From Deltaproteobacteria bacterium (GTDB lineage: Bacteria > Desulfobacterota > Desulfobacteria > Desulfobacterales > UBA5852), in assembly GCA_020444045.1 (NCBI GenBank), contig JAHLLS010000005.1:124001-188000 (forward strand): DNA of 64,000 nucleotides. Direction: 5' to 3'. The translations under genes were made by a program, and so were the position numbers. Numbering within the stretch: position 1 is the stretch's first letter; each line of letters begins with the position of its first letter. Of the stretch, positions 8,645 to 17,872 are shown in pieces. Below the pieces are notes generated by a model. That model had not been told where the DNA came from. It did not search any database and saw only the letters and a program-made list of their open reading frames with translations.

Positions 8645-9514
8645 ATGGCCATTGACGCCAAGTCCTTCCGAAATCCCAAATCCGCTTTTGAAATCCAGTG
8701 TAAGGTCTATTGTATTCTGGGTGACGAGCGGGTTTTCAACTCCAAATCCCCCGAGATGTTTACCGCTGTTTTCCAGCGCGTGGGTTTGAAGGGGGTCTAT
8801 GTGCCTTTCATGACCAGCCTGGAAAGCGTCGGTGAGGCGCTTGCCAGTATACGGGTGTTGAATATTGCCGGTGCGAACATCACCGTTCCTTATAAAGAGT
8901 GTGTGATTCCCTTCCTGGACGTTCTTTCGGAAGGTGCCAAGATTATCGGGGCGATCAACACCATTGCGTGGGAAGGCGATGTGCTCAAGGGGTATAATAC
9001 CAATGCCATCGGATTCATGGATACCCTGGAGGAAATCGAATACCCGGTTCCGGGCAAACGCGCCCTGGTGTTCGGTTCCGGCGGGGTGGCCAAGGCGGTG
9101 GTTTTTATCCTGAACTGGCTGCGGGCGGAATCGGTTTACATCGCCGCCCGCAATGAGAATCGTGCCCGCGAAATGGCGGAGCGGTTGGGCGGGGAAGCGA
9201 TTTCATTAGAGGAAGCGGCCGCAGCGCCACTTGATGTGGACATGGTGATCAATGCCACGTCGGTGTCGAGCAAAGACGAATCCCCGGAATTTGCCGCGCT
9301 GGTAGAGAAACTTGATTTTAGCAACTGCCAGCTGTTGATCGATCTCAATTATGGCCGCGAACAGAATATCTGGGAACGCAAGGCCGCCGCTGCCGATATA
9401 CGGTTTATCGACGGTTTGCGAACGCTGGCCTACCAGGCGCGCCGGACGTTTGCCCTATGGACTGGTGTGCAGGTGGAGCCCAACGAGTTCCTGGCCGCCT
9501 TGCATATTTCCTGA
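8645..9514 (+). CDS. shikimate dehydrogenase-like oxidoreductase with altered active site
   Basis: A 289-residue AroE-fold protein. The substrate-binding SxS is kept (NSKSP, S33/S35), as are the catalytic Lys (NITVPYK, K84), GAINT (N105), the nucleotide-binding FGSGGVAKAV and the C-terminal Gln helix (TLAYQARRTFALWTG). The catalytic Asp of the NTD motif is Asn here (GYNTNAIG, N120). Genuine AroE reduces 3-dehydroshikimate with NADPH; loss of this Asp suggests weak or different activity. ATG 8645 is preferred over an in-frame TTG at 8585 because homology begins after it and GGGGA precedes it. It sits downstream of metF and a receiver rather than in an aromatic-synthesis operon. Confidence 0.82.
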   Translation: MAIDAKSFRNPKSAFEIQCKVYCILGDERVFNSKSPEMFTAVFQRVGLKGVYVPFMTSLESVGEALASIRVLNIAGANITVPYKECVIPFLDVLSEGAKIIGAINTIAWEGDVLKGYNTNAIGFMDTLEEIEYPVPGKRALVFGSGGVAKAVVFILNWLRAESVYIAARNENRAREMAERLGGEAISLEEAAAAPLDVDMVINATSVSSKDESPEFAALVEKLDFSNCQLLIDLNYGREQNIWERKAAAADIRFIDGLRTLAYQARRTFALWTGVQVEPNEFLAALHIS

Positions 9515-9597
9515 GCCGCATCTGTCCCTTGCCTGTCCGTTAGTGATGACCGGACGAGGCTCCTGTTCGACGCCGGCTTTTGTATGCGGTTATAGGG

Positions 9598-11088
9598 CTA
9601 GCGCTGGACCGGTATCAGCACCGTGAAGGTGGAGCCCTTTCCGGGCTCGCTTTCCACCGAGATGGACCCTCCGAGGGAATCCACCAAGCCCTTGACAATT
9701 GGCAATCCCAGTCCGGTGCCCGTGAGAAAGCGGGTTTTTTCGTTTTTGACCCGATAGAAGCGATCAAAAATCTTTCCCAGATATTTGGCTTCGATGCCGA
9801 ACCCATTGTCTTGGACGGCGATGCGGACATTGTCACCGACCTGGTCCACCTTGACGGTAATCTCGCCGCCCTCCTGGGTGTAGTTGATGGCGTTCGTAAT
9901 CAGGTTGCCCACAATGCTCTCGAGGGCCAGGGGATCGGCCGTGAAGGTCGGTAGGGGGGCTTCCGGTAATTGAAGCGTGAGGGACTGCTTTTTCGCCTTG
10001 GCCTGGGCATCGAGGAAATCGACCACGCTGTTTAGCAGTTCTTCCATCCGGAATTCACGGGTTTCCACACAGATGTTGCCGGTTTCGATCCGCGACAGAT
10101 CGAGCAGATCCCCGATGGTGGAGATCAGCCCCTGGGTTTTTTCTTTGGCCCGGCTGATCAAGTGCTGGTCCGTGTCGGGCTCCTCCTCGGTCATGGCCTT
10201 CATGACCATGGCCAATTGCTCGTGGATCGTGGACAGGGGGGACCGCAGCTCGTGGGACACCTTGGCCACGAACTCGGTTTTCAAGCGGTCGAGAACTTTC
10301 ATGGCGGAAATATCCTGGAAGGAGATAACCGCCCCGAGACATTCCATGCGCTCTCCCAGGACAGGGCGTCCCTTGACTTGAAAATATTTGTCCTCTGACA
10401 AAACGAATTCATAGGTTGGGATATCTTCAAAATCCACGTAGCGGCCGCGGGAGATATCCTGCACCAGCTTGCACAGGCCTTCATCGGTAATGTAGTCCGT
10501 GAAAGGACCCCCGGTGCACGCACCCGGCTCCAAGCCGATCAACTGGCAGAAGGTGGGGTTGGTCAATACCACCTGCCCCTCGGTATTGGTGACCACCAGA
10601 CCGTTGGGCAACGATTCGATGATCGTGCGGATGCGGCTTTTCTCCATACCCAGATCCGCCAGTGTGCGGCGACGCGCCCGCTCCAGTTTCTCCGTTTCCT
10701 GACGCAAGAGAATCCGCTCTTTGGCGCGGTTGACGACGATGCGCAGCGGGTCCGGTTCGAAGGGCTTGGGGATAAAATCGTAAGCCCCCTGTTTCATGGC
10801 TTCGATGGCGGTTTCGACGGTCGCAAACCCGGTAATGATGATCACCAGGATGTTCGGATCGATCTCATGAATCCGACGCATGACTTCCATACCGTCCATG
10901 CCCGGCATCTTAAGATCGAGCAGAACGATATGGGGTTTCCGGCTGCTGAGGATTTCGAGGCCTTCCTCGCCACGCGAGGCGCCGTATACGTCACATCCCA
11001 TGCGGCTCAGGATTCTTTCCGATCCTTCCCGAATGCCGTCTTCATCGTCAATCACCAGGACTTTGATGTCTCCACGGTCATTTTTCAC
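9598..11088 (-). CDS. hybrid sensor histidine kinase (receiver-PAS-HisKA-HATPase)
   Basis: A 496-residue soluble kinase. An N-terminal receiver (about 8-120) has VIDDEDG and phosphoacceptor Asp in IVLLDLKMPGMDG. A PAS domain (about 150-260), a HisKA helix pair with the phosphorylated His in VSHELRSPLSTI, and a HATPase domain with DNGFGI and GTGLGLPIV follow. No membrane segment is seen, so it senses cytosolic signals or acts as a relay. GTG 11088 is chosen because AGGAG precedes it. This start lies inside the end of the upstream kinase gene (11-base overlap), so the pair is coupled. A longer start in the same frame (ATG 11103) is possible. Confidence 0.88.
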   Translation of the reverse strand: MKNDRGDIKVLVIDDEDGIREGSERILSRMGCDVYGASRGEEGLEILSSRKPHIVLLDLKMPGMDGMEVMRRIHEIDPNILVIIITGFATVETAIEAMKQGAYDFIPKPFEPDPLRIVVNRAKERILLRQETEKLERARRRTLADLGMEKSRIRTIIESLPNGLVVTNTEGQVVLTNPTFCQLIGLEPGACTGGPFTDYITDEGLCKLVQDISRGRYVDFEDIPTYEFVLSEDKYFQVKGRPVLGERMECLGAVISFQDISAMKVLDRLKTEFVAKVSHELRSPLSTIHEQLAMVMKAMTEEEPDTDQHLISRAKEKTQGLISTIGDLLDLSRIETGNICVETREFRMEELLNSVVDFLDAQAKAKKQSLTLQLPEAPLPTFTADPLALESIVGNLITNAINYTQEGGEITVKVDQVGDNVRIAVQDNGFGIEAKYLGKIFDRFYRVKNEKTRFLTGTGLGLPIVKGLVDSLGGSISVESEPGKGSTFTVLIPVQR

Positions 11089-12562
11089 GGGGGGTCTCCT
11101 CATCTTCCGTTGTGCTGAGGGGCAACTCGATGACAAAACGTGTGCCACAGGGCGTATTGTTGGCAGCGTGGATCTTGCCATAATGGTTTTCCACGATGCC
11201 GTATACCAGGCTAAGTCCGATGCCGGTGCCCTGACCTTCTTCCTTGGTGGTAAAAAACGGTTCAAAAATGTGGGGCAGAACATCCGGTGGTATGCCGGGG
11301 CCGGTATCGGCAATTTCGATAACGACGCTGTCGCCCTTATCGGACAGGCAGGTACTCACCGACAATGTGCCGCGTCCTTCCATGGCCTGGGCGGCGTTGA
11401 GAATGATATTCATAAACATATGGTTTACTTGCTGGGTATCGCCGCGGACAGCAGGGATATCCGTCGAAAGTTGGCGCACAATTTCAATATTTTGAAACAA
11501 GGTCTGATTTTCCAACAGAAAAAGGGTGCGTGCGATCGCCCGGTTGATATCCAGAGGGCGCATTTCATGGCGCGTCTGGCGCGCAAATTCGAGCAATTCC
11601 TTGACGGTGTCACGGCAGCGCTCGGCATCCTTGAGGATGCGGTTGAGATCTTTACGGGCACCCTCTTCAAGATCGTATTCCTCCATCATCAAACGGGCAA
11701 AAAGGGTGATTCCGCCGAGTGGATTGTTGAGTTGGTGGGCGACGCCAGCGGCCAGTTTACCCAGAGACGCCATTTTTTCAGACTGCAACAGCTGGATCTG
11801 GGTTTTTTCCAACTCCTTTTTCATTCGATTGGCTTCCCGCAGATCGTGAAAAAACCCCATGGTGGCTGTCTCCCGGCCGCCTTCGTAAATAATCGCGGCG
11901 TTGAGACTGATGGGAATCAGGGTGCCGTCTTTGCGCAACACGTCGATTTGATAGGATTTCAGTTTCCCGGGACCGCCGTATTGGTCGCTGCGCAGGTTTT
12001 CCATGATTTTGTAGGCCCCGTCGTCTGGGTAGACGTCGCGAATATCAAGCGTGGTAAGGGCCTCTTCCTCGCCGTAACCACTAATTTCAGATGCGGCATC
12101 GTTGAAAAGAAGAATTTTACCCTTCTTATCAGCGGCGATGACGCCATCTACGGAACTGTGCAGCAGGTTTTTAAGAAAACTGTTGGATCGGCGAAGACGT
12201 TCTTCCAAGCTTTCCAGAGATGGATCTTGGCTGTCGATAATGACCATGGCTCGTTGGGTATCCTTATTTTCGATAAAGTCTGCGTGCCGGCAGGGGGCAT
12301 CATCGCCCTCCCGCAAAGCATGCTGCGCTGATTCGGGTTGCCCCTGGTCTTGCCACAGCTTTGTCGCGGGACAACCCGGGCAAGGGCTTGATCGAAGGTG
12401 CAACAGCCTGTGGCAACGGCGGCCGATGATGCTTTCGGTAAAGGTCGCGTAGGCAGGCGGATTGGCAGATAAAATCACATAGTCGGGTGAGATCACAATG
12501 GTGCGCAGCAGGGGAGACGTGAGCGTCTCGTTGAAATGTTTGTAGGCTGATTCCCAATCCAT
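11078..12562 (-). CDS. PAS-domain sensor histidine kinase
   Basis: A 494-residue soluble kinase. The N-terminal ~90 residues form a PAS-like sensor with a cysteine group (HLRSSPCPGCP), which could bind metal or sense redox state. A second PAS (about 145-260) follows, then HisKA with the phosphoacceptor His in VAHQLNNPLGGI and a HATPase with DTGPGI and GTGIGLSLV. It resembles AtoS/ZraS-type kinases that partner NtrC-family regulators, so the orphan regulator at 5237-6613 is a plausible partner. It is the first gene of a two-kinase operon on the minus strand. The 440 bp upstream separate it from the divergent fadR. Confidence 0.88.
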   Translation of the reverse strand: MDWESAYKHFNETLTSPLLRTIVISPDYVILSANPPAYATFTESIIGRRCHRLLHLRSSPCPGCPATKLWQDQGQPESAQHALREGDDAPCRHADFIENKDTQRAMVIIDSQDPSLESLEERLRRSNSFLKNLLHSSVDGVIAADKKGKILLFNDAASEISGYGEEEALTTLDIRDVYPDDGAYKIMENLRSDQYGGPGKLKSYQIDVLRKDGTLIPISLNAAIIYEGGRETATMGFFHDLREANRMKKELEKTQIQLLQSEKMASLGKLAAGVAHQLNNPLGGITLFARLMMEEYDLEEGARKDLNRILKDAERCRDTVKELLEFARQTRHEMRPLDINRAIARTLFLLENQTLFQNIEIVRQLSTDIPAVRGDTQQVNHMFMNIILNAAQAMEGRGTLSVSTCLSDKGDSVVIEIADTGPGIPPDVLPHIFEPFFTTKEEGQGTGIGLSLVYGIVENHYGKIHAANNTPCGTRFVIELPLSTTEDEETPREK

Positions 12563-13007
12563 AGTGCTTGTCCGAGTGCGTGTGCGGCTGGCCGGTAAAT
12601 GGCAGCGCAGTTAATTCCCCTGTCCGGGTGAAGGTCGGAGCACGATTGCAGGATCGGTGTTGCCAGCAGCGTGCGCACAGAATGCACCGCGGCGAAACAC
12701 CTTGCCAAAAGTGCTGTATCGTCTCAAAAATCCCCAATAATTGCAACTCTGTTTAAAGCCCATCGCGCGGCCCATCGATCCCGGCGTACTGATGCTAATG
12801 CTTCGATGGCCATGCCACAATGGTTTGTCGAGACCAGGGTTTGATTGGACGGTAAAACCTTTAACATGAATATAAATTCATTCTTGAATAGTGGGTTTTA
12901 CCGCTTTGAATCAGGCAACTCGGCCACCGGAATATGGCCATAGTTTCCCCATTCGATTATATTGATGTGCAGATTTCTGTGTGTTTTGATCCTGAATCGA
13001 TTTTGGC
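12563..13007. other. intergenic region between kinase operon and fadR
   Basis: About 445 bp without a convincing gene. At 12867-12884 there is a degenerate relative of the FadR box (14 of 18 positions matching the perfect operator at 13036), including TGAAT-N4-ATTCA. No promoter elements of note were found around it, so it may be a decoy or remnant. Promoters for the minus-strand kinases must lie here but were not identified. Confidence 0.4.
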
Positions 13008-13054
13008 TTGACAGGGTCAGACGGTTCTTGATAAATGAATGAATATTCATTCAT
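13008..13054 (+). promoter_or_regulatory. fadR promoter with overlapping FadR operator
   Basis: A -35 TTGACA (13008-13013) is followed after 17 bases by -10 ATAAAT (13031-13036). The perfect palindrome TGAATGAATATTCATTCA (13036-13053; perfect to 20 bp at 13035-13054) begins on the last base of the -10. It fits the consensus TGAATGANTANTCATTCA that I recall for Bacillus subtilis FadR. Occupancy would cover the transcription start, giving autorepression relieved by long-chain acyl-CoA, as in that family. Confidence 0.8.
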
Positions 13055-13694
13055 GAAGGGGTTGGGGTTACCAACCGAGGGGGCGGCCATCAGTACCAAA
13101 GCCAAAAATGATAAATATCACCGGATCTTGGAAGCTGCGGTGACGGTCTTCGCGCAATCCGGTTTCCACGAATCGACCATATCGCAGATTGCCAGGGCCG
13201 CCGGTGTCGCCGATGGGACCATCTATCTTTACTTTAAAAATAAAGATGACATTCTGGTCCATTTTTTCAATTACAAAACGCGCCAGGTCTTTGCCTGTTT
13301 TCGTGAAGAAGTCGATCAGGCGCAAACCGCCGTGGATAAATTGCGAAACCTCATTCGGCGGCATTTGGACGAATTCCAGAAAGATCGTTTCATGGCCGTT
13401 CTATACCAGGCCGAGACGCATCGCATCAACCGCCTGGCGGAAGATCAGATCCATGAAATGCACAAAATGTATTTGGATCTGATAGCCGAAATCGTGGAGC
13501 AGGGTCAGGTGGAAGGCGCGATCCGCCGCGATCTCTATGTCGGCCTGGTCAAGCGCTACATTATCGGAGGGGTTGACGAAGTCATCAACACCTGGCTGCA
13601 TTCCGATGGCAAATACGATCTGACTTCCATGGCGGATCCCCTGGTGGATCTGTTTATCCGGGGAATAGGGACGCAGCAGGAACTGAACCGCTAA
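13053..13694 (+). CDS. fadR: TetR-family fatty acid degradation regulator FadR
   Basis: A TetR regulator of 213 residues from this start. The helix-turn-helix stretch (AGVADGTIYLYFKNKDDIL) and the C-terminal TWLHSDGKYDLTSMADPLVDLFIRGI region closely resemble Bacillus FadR as I know it. That protein represses beta-oxidation genes until long-chain acyl-CoA binds. The start is uncertain: ATG 13035 lies inside the -10/operator and cannot be in the transcript, ATG 13053 is at the operator end, and a non-standard start after GAGGGGG near 13091 would give the usual short N-terminus. It is followed by the acyl-CoA dehydrogenase gene 55 bp downstream, probably in one operon. Confidence 0.88.
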   Translation: MKGLGLPTEGAAISTKAKNDKYHRILEAAVTVFAQSGFHESTISQIARAAGVADGTIYLYFKNKDDILVHFFNYKTRQVFACFREEVDQAQTAVDKLRNLIRRHLDEFQKDRFMAVLYQAETHRINRLAEDQIHEMHKMYLDLIAEIVEQGQVEGAIRRDLYVGLVKRYIIGGVDEVINTWLHSDGKYDLTSMADPLVDLFIRGIGTQQELNR

Positions 13695-13749
13695 GCGTGT
13701 CATTCGATGGTTTTGGAAGGCACATACTTTAATTAAGGAGAAAGAACCG

Positions 13750-15564
13750 ATGGCACAGTATATCGCAGACCGCAGGGACGTGGATTTCGTACTTCATGAG
13801 CAGCTGGGTGTTGAAAAATTCAGTCAGCACGAGCGCTTTGCCGAATTCAATAAAAAGACGGTGGATTTAATCATAGGCGAGGCGCGCAATTTGGCGCTCA
13901 AGGAAATTCTGCCCACCCAGGAGATCGGCGACAGAGAAGGCGCCCGGTTTGAGAACGGGGCGGTCCTAACCCCCAAAGAATTCAAGCGCGCTTATGAATT
14001 GTTTGTCGAGGGGGAGTGGCTGGCCATGTCGGAAGATCCGGAATGGGGAGGGCAGGGCATGCCGACAACGATCGCCCTGGCCGCCAGCGATTTCTTTAAC
14101 GGGGCGAACTTTGCCCTGATGATGTATCCGGGGTTGACCCATGGCGCCGGCAAGCTTGTTGAGGCCTTTGGCACCAAGCAGCAGAAAGAATTGTTTCTCA
14201 AGAAAATGTTCACCGGCGAGTGGGGCGGGACCATGCTGTTGACCGAGCCGGAAGCCGGTTCGGATGTGGGCGCTTTGACGACCACTGCTGTAAAAAATGA
14301 GGACGGCACCTACTCGATTACCGGCAATAAAATTTTTATTTCCGGCGGGGACCATGATCTGGTCGAAAACATCATTCATCCCGTTTTGGCCCGTATCGAG
14401 GGCGCCCCGGAAGGAACCAAAGGCATCTCCCTTTTCCTCGTGCCGAAAATCTGGGTCAACGATGACGGCAGTCTGGGTGAACCCAACGACATTATCTGCA
14501 CCGGTATTGAAGAAAAAATGGGTATCCACGGCAACTCCACCTGCTCCATGGCCATGGGCAGCAAAGGGCAATGCCGCGGAACGCTGCTGGGTGAAGAAAA
14601 CAAAGGCATGCGGGCCATGTTCCTGATGATGAATGCCGCCCGGCTGCTGGTGGGGATGCAGGGCTTCTGTTGCGCCAGTGCCTCCTACATGAACGCGGTC
14701 AATTATGCCCGTGAGCGCGTGCAGGGTAAAAACCTGATGCAGATGTTCGACAAGAGTGCACCGGGTGTTCCCATCATTCAGCATCCGGATGTCAGACGCA
14801 TGCTGCTGGGTATGAAGGCCCATGTGGAAGGCATGCGCAGCCTGCTTTACTATGCCGGGTATTGCGAAGACCAGAAGCTCCTGGCCGAGGATGAGAATGA
14901 AAAGGCGCGCTTGCAGGGCATCATCGATGTGCTGATTCCCCTTTGCAAGGGCTATATCACCGACAAAGCCTTCGAGGTTTGCAGCCAGGGCATGCAGGTT
15001 TACGGCGGCTATGGCTATATCAAGGAGTATCCGCAGGAGCAGCTTTTGCGAGACTGCCGGATTACCATGATCTATGAAGGAACCAATGGCATTCAGGCCA
15101 TGGATTTGCTGGGCCGCAAGCTTGGTTTGAACAAAGGCAAAGCGGTTATGGATCTTTTCGGTGAGATCCAAAAGACCATCAACGGCGCCAAGGAAGTCGA
15201 TGCCACGGCCGATCTGGCGGCTCAGACGGAAAAAGTGGCCAACAAGCTGGGTGAGGTGGCCATGCACATGGGCGCGACAGCGATGTCCGAAAAGGTGCTT
15301 AACGCTTTTGCCTTTGCCCATCCGTTCATGGACGCCTGCGGTGATGTCACGATGGCCTGGCAGCTTTTGTGGCGGGCCCAGATCGCGGCCCAGAAGCTGG
15401 CGAAGGCCAAAAAGAAGGATGTGGCGTACTACGAAGGACAAATTAAATCGGCGGAATACTTTATCAACTCGGTTCTTCCCATCACCCTCGGCAAAATGAA
15501 CGCTATTCTCAACAACAATGGTGCGGCGGTCGAGATATCTGAGGATGCTTTCGGAGCAAAGTAG
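13750..15564 (+). CDS. acyl-CoA dehydrogenase, long (about 600-residue) type
   Basis: A 604-residue flavoenzyme that oxidises acyl-CoA to trans-2-enoyl-CoA and passes electrons to ETF. FAD-binding segments include MLLTEPEAGSDVGAL. The catalytic base is the Glu in MIYEGTNGIQAMDLLGRKL. It is much longer than the classical 380-residue enzymes; a C-terminal extension of ~130 residues places it with the FadE/DmdC-like subfamily. Ribosome site AAGGAG precedes the start. It lies directly behind fadR and near acyl-CoA ligase and etf genes, so a role in beta-oxidation is well supported. Chain-length preference cannot be read. Confidence 0.92.
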   Translation: MAQYIADRRDVDFVLHEQLGVEKFSQHERFAEFNKKTVDLIIGEARNLALKEILPTQEIGDREGARFENGAVLTPKEFKRAYELFVEGEWLAMSEDPEWGGQGMPTTIALAASDFFNGANFALMMYPGLTHGAGKLVEAFGTKQQKELFLKKMFTGEWGGTMLLTEPEAGSDVGALTTTAVKNEDGTYSITGNKIFISGGDHDLVENIIHPVLARIEGAPEGTKGISLFLVPKIWVNDDGSLGEPNDIICTGIEEKMGIHGNSTCSMAMGSKGQCRGTLLGEENKGMRAMFLMMNAARLLVGMQGFCCASASYMNAVNYARERVQGKNLMQMFDKSAPGVPIIQHPDVRRMLLGMKAHVEGMRSLLYYAGYCEDQKLLAEDENEKARLQGIIDVLIPLCKGYITDKAFEVCSQGMQVYGGYGYIKEYPQEQLLRDCRITMIYEGTNGIQAMDLLGRKLGLNKGKAVMDLFGEIQKTINGAKEVDATADLAAQTEKVANKLGEVAMHMGATAMSEKVLNAFAFAHPFMDACGDVTMAWQLLWRAQIAAQKLAKAKKKDVAYYEGQIKSAEYFINSVLPITLGKMNAILNNNGAAVEISEDAFGAK

Positions 15565-15605
15565 CCCGGCGTTTGTAAATAGCTGAGGGCACTCGATGGG
15601 AAGGT

Positions 15606-15634
15606 GGGCCGTGGGAAATCCCCACGGCCCTTTC
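15606..15634 (+). terminator. rho-independent terminator of the fadR-acyl-CoA dehydrogenase unit
   Basis: GGGCCGTGGG (15606-15615) pairs perfectly with CCCACGGCCC (15621-15630) around a five-base loop and is followed by TTTCTATT. It lies 42 bp after the acyl-CoA dehydrogenase stop. Confidence 0.75.
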
Positions 15635-15730
15635 TATTCCTACACTTGTACGGGCGCATGGATGGATAGCGTGAAACGTCGCTTGCCATCGGGGCATAAA
15701 ATGTTGCATCGGGTTAAATGACGGAAGTGC

Positions 15731-15770
15731 AACGGCCGATCGCTATGCGACCGGCCGTTTGCCTTTTCTA
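15731..15770. terminator. hairpin between convergent acyl-CoA dehydrogenase and ligase genes
   Basis: AACGGCCG (15731-15738) pairs with CGGCCGTT (15752-15759), with an inner TCGC/GCGA pairing. T-rich bases follow on the plus strand (TTTGCCTTTTC). It may stop read-through from either side; on the minus strand the T-run is missing. Confidence 0.5.
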
Positions 15771-15784
15771 TACGGAGTTCGGTG

Positions 15785-17482
15785 TCAGACCTTGCTGCGT
15801 TTGGCCAGTTCTTCGGCCCGCAGGTCTTTTTTGAGGACCTTGCCGACATTGGTTTTAGGGAGTTCGTCGAGGAAATCGATTTCCGTCGGCAGTTTGTAGG
15901 TGGCCAGCTTATCCTTGCAATAGGCGATAATATCTTCGGCCGTGGCTTTTTCGCCTTCTTTGAGAACCACATAAACTTTGACTTGCTCGCCCCGGCTGGG
16001 GTGGGGAACACCAATGGCGGTCGCTTCGGCGATTTTAGGGTGCTCAAACAGGACTTCTTCGATATCGCGTGGATAGACATTGTAACCACCGCAGATGATC
16101 ATGTCTTTCTTGCGGTCAACGATGTAAAAATAGCCGTCCTCATCCATTTTGGCGATATCGCCGGTGTGCAGCCATCCATCCACCAGTGTTTCCGCCGTGG
16201 CATCCGGCCGTTGCCAGTAGCCCTGCATCACCTGGGGGCCGCGCACGACCAGTTCGCCGGTTTCACCGACCGGTATTTCCTGGGTACCTTCATTCAAATC
16301 GACGATACGGGCTTCGGTGTCCGATATGGGCAAGCCGATACTGCCGACTTTGCGCTCGCCGCCAAAGGGATTGATGTGGGTCACCGGGGATGATTCTGTC
16401 ATGCCGAAGCCTTCAACGATGACGGCGCCGGTTTTACTTTCAAAGTCCCGAATGACCTCGATCGGCAGCGGCGCGCTGCCTGAAAAGCAGCCCTTGATGC
16501 TGGTGAGATCCGTCTGATCGATGCGGGGGTGGTTGAGCATGCCGATATACATGGTGGGCACCAGCGGCGCGAATGTCGGACGAAATTTACCGATGGTTTC
16601 AAGCAAGGGTTCGGGTTGCGGTTTCGGTACTAGGATGTCGCCCCACCCCATGTAGATGGCAAAATTCATGGCGACGGAAAGCCCAAAGACATGGAAGAAG
16701 GGCAAGGCCCCCAGCATGATTTCTTCGCCTTTGTTGAATTTGGGGAACCAGGCGCGAATACCCTGCACCTGCTTGCTGAGGTTGCCGTGGGTCAGCATGA
16801 CACCTTTGGATACCCCGGTGGTTCCACCGGTATACTGCAGCATGGCGATGTCGTCGAAAGACAGCGATACGGCGGAAGGGGTCGGGTTGGATTGCGCGAG
16901 GACCTCTTTCCATTTCAGCAAATTGGGTGCCGGTGCAACGGCGGCAGCGAGTCCTTTTTTCTTCCCGACCAGTGGAAATAAGAGATTTTTGGGAAAGGGA
17001 AGATAGTCGCCGATGGATGTGTAAATGATGGTTTTAATGGCGGTCCGGGGCCTCAAGTCCACCATGCGCTTGGCCAGCAAATCTAACGTTATGAGTAGCT
17101 TGGCACCGGAGTCATTGAATTGGTGCTCGAGTTCCCGATCGGAATAGAGCGGGTTGTTCATGACCACTTGGGCGCCGATTTTCAATATGGCATAATAAGC
17201 CACGACGCATGGGATCACGTTAGGCAGCAGTATGGCGACACTGTCGCCCTGGCCAATCCCCATGGACTGCAGCGCTTTGGCCATTCGGTCCACCATCTCC
17301 TGCAACTGGCGGTAGGTAACCTTATAGCCCTGGAAGAGCAAAGCCATCTGGTCCGGAAACGCCGTGGCGGATCGGTCGAGAAATACCGGCAGGCAAACCG
17401 TTTCATAATCCACCGTTGCGAGAACCCCTGCTTCGTATTTTTTTAACCATGGTTTGTCGGCATACGGGCTGGGTTTTGTCAC
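15785..17482 (-). CDS. fadD: long-chain fatty acid-CoA ligase (AMP-forming)
   Basis: A 565-residue acyl-adenylate synthetase that activates fatty acids to acyl-CoA with ATP. The P-loop-like motif is LQYTGGTTGVSKGVMLTH, the A5 region is VVEGFGMTESSP, the hinge region is YFYIVDRKKDMIICGGYNVYP and the C-terminal catalytic Lys lies in LPKTNVGKVLKK. GTG 17482 is chosen because AAGGAGG stands seven bases upstream; the longer frame to 17611 lacks such a site. It is transcribed toward the acyl-CoA dehydrogenase. Its own promoter carries a divergent FadR-like box. The enzyme is probably membrane-associated without a clear transmembrane segment. Confidence 0.92.
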   Translation of the reverse strand: MTKPSPYADKPWLKKYEAGVLATVDYETVCLPVFLDRSATAFPDQMALLFQGYKVTYRQLQEMVDRMAKALQSMGIGQGDSVAILLPNVIPCVVAYYAILKIGAQVVMNNPLYSDRELEHQFNDSGAKLLITLDLLAKRMVDLRPRTAIKTIIYTSIGDYLPFPKNLLFPLVGKKKGLAAAVAPAPNLLKWKEVLAQSNPTPSAVSLSFDDIAMLQYTGGTTGVSKGVMLTHGNLSKQVQGIRAWFPKFNKGEEIMLGALPFFHVFGLSVAMNFAIYMGWGDILVPKPQPEPLLETIGKFRPTFAPLVPTMYIGMLNHPRIDQTDLTSIKGCFSGSAPLPIEVIRDFESKTGAVIVEGFGMTESSPVTHINPFGGERKVGSIGLPISDTEARIVDLNEGTQEIPVGETGELVVRGPQVMQGYWQRPDATAETLVDGWLHTGDIAKMDEDGYFYIVDRKKDMIICGGYNVYPRDIEEVLFEHPKIAEATAIGVPHPSRGEQVKVYVVLKEGEKATAEDIIAYCKDKLATYKLPTEIDFLDELPKTNVGKVLKKDLRAEELAKRSKV

Positions 17483-17684
17483 ATGAGCCTCCTTTTCCTT
17501 GCGAGCGGATTGCCCCTTTAGCGGGAGCATGTTAATGATCGGCGTTGCGTGCGGCTTTCCCAAGCATTTGCCAGCCATAACGGCCTTTGGTGAAATGCTG
17601 AAGAAAAACAAGCGTCCGGACGGTGCCTGGTTTAAAAATGTTGGCGTCGTTATCGGCTAACATAATGAAGTGAATGGTATAGAT

Positions 17685-17728
17685 TGAATTGCGATTCAGT
17701 CATTAGGAGAAACCTTCGCAATTGTCAA
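17685..17728 (-). promoter_or_regulatory. fadD promoter with FadR-like operator
   Basis: Reading the minus strand, -35 TTGACA (17723-17728) and -10 TAATGA (17700-17705) are 17 bases apart. A FadR-like box, TGACTGAATCGCAATTCA on the minus strand (17685-17702), overlaps the -10. It matches 12 of the 16 fixed positions of TGAATGANTANTCATTCA. Weaker than the other two sites but in nearly the same position relative to the promoter. Confidence 0.55.
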
Positions 17729-17872
17729 GCCGTCAAGTGGGCATGGTCTGGAATACATGAAAGAATCTGGCGGCTGGTTTGCCGATTCAAAATGGTGACA
17801 AGCTATTTTATCAAACTTTAAATTCAATAATACCAGCAGGATGGATCACGCATAGGAGGTGTGGTTTTTTTC

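Noticed and set aside
12867-12884. Possible fourth FadR operator
   Set aside because: Only 14 of 18 positions match, spacing of half-sites is altered and no promoter lies around it, so it is listed only as a remnant in the intergenic entry.
13966-15441. 491-residue minus-strand frame opposite the acyl-CoA dehydrogenase
   Set aside because: The plus-strand enzyme is complete with catalytic Glu and ribosome site; the opposite frame is His- and Gln-rich without motifs.
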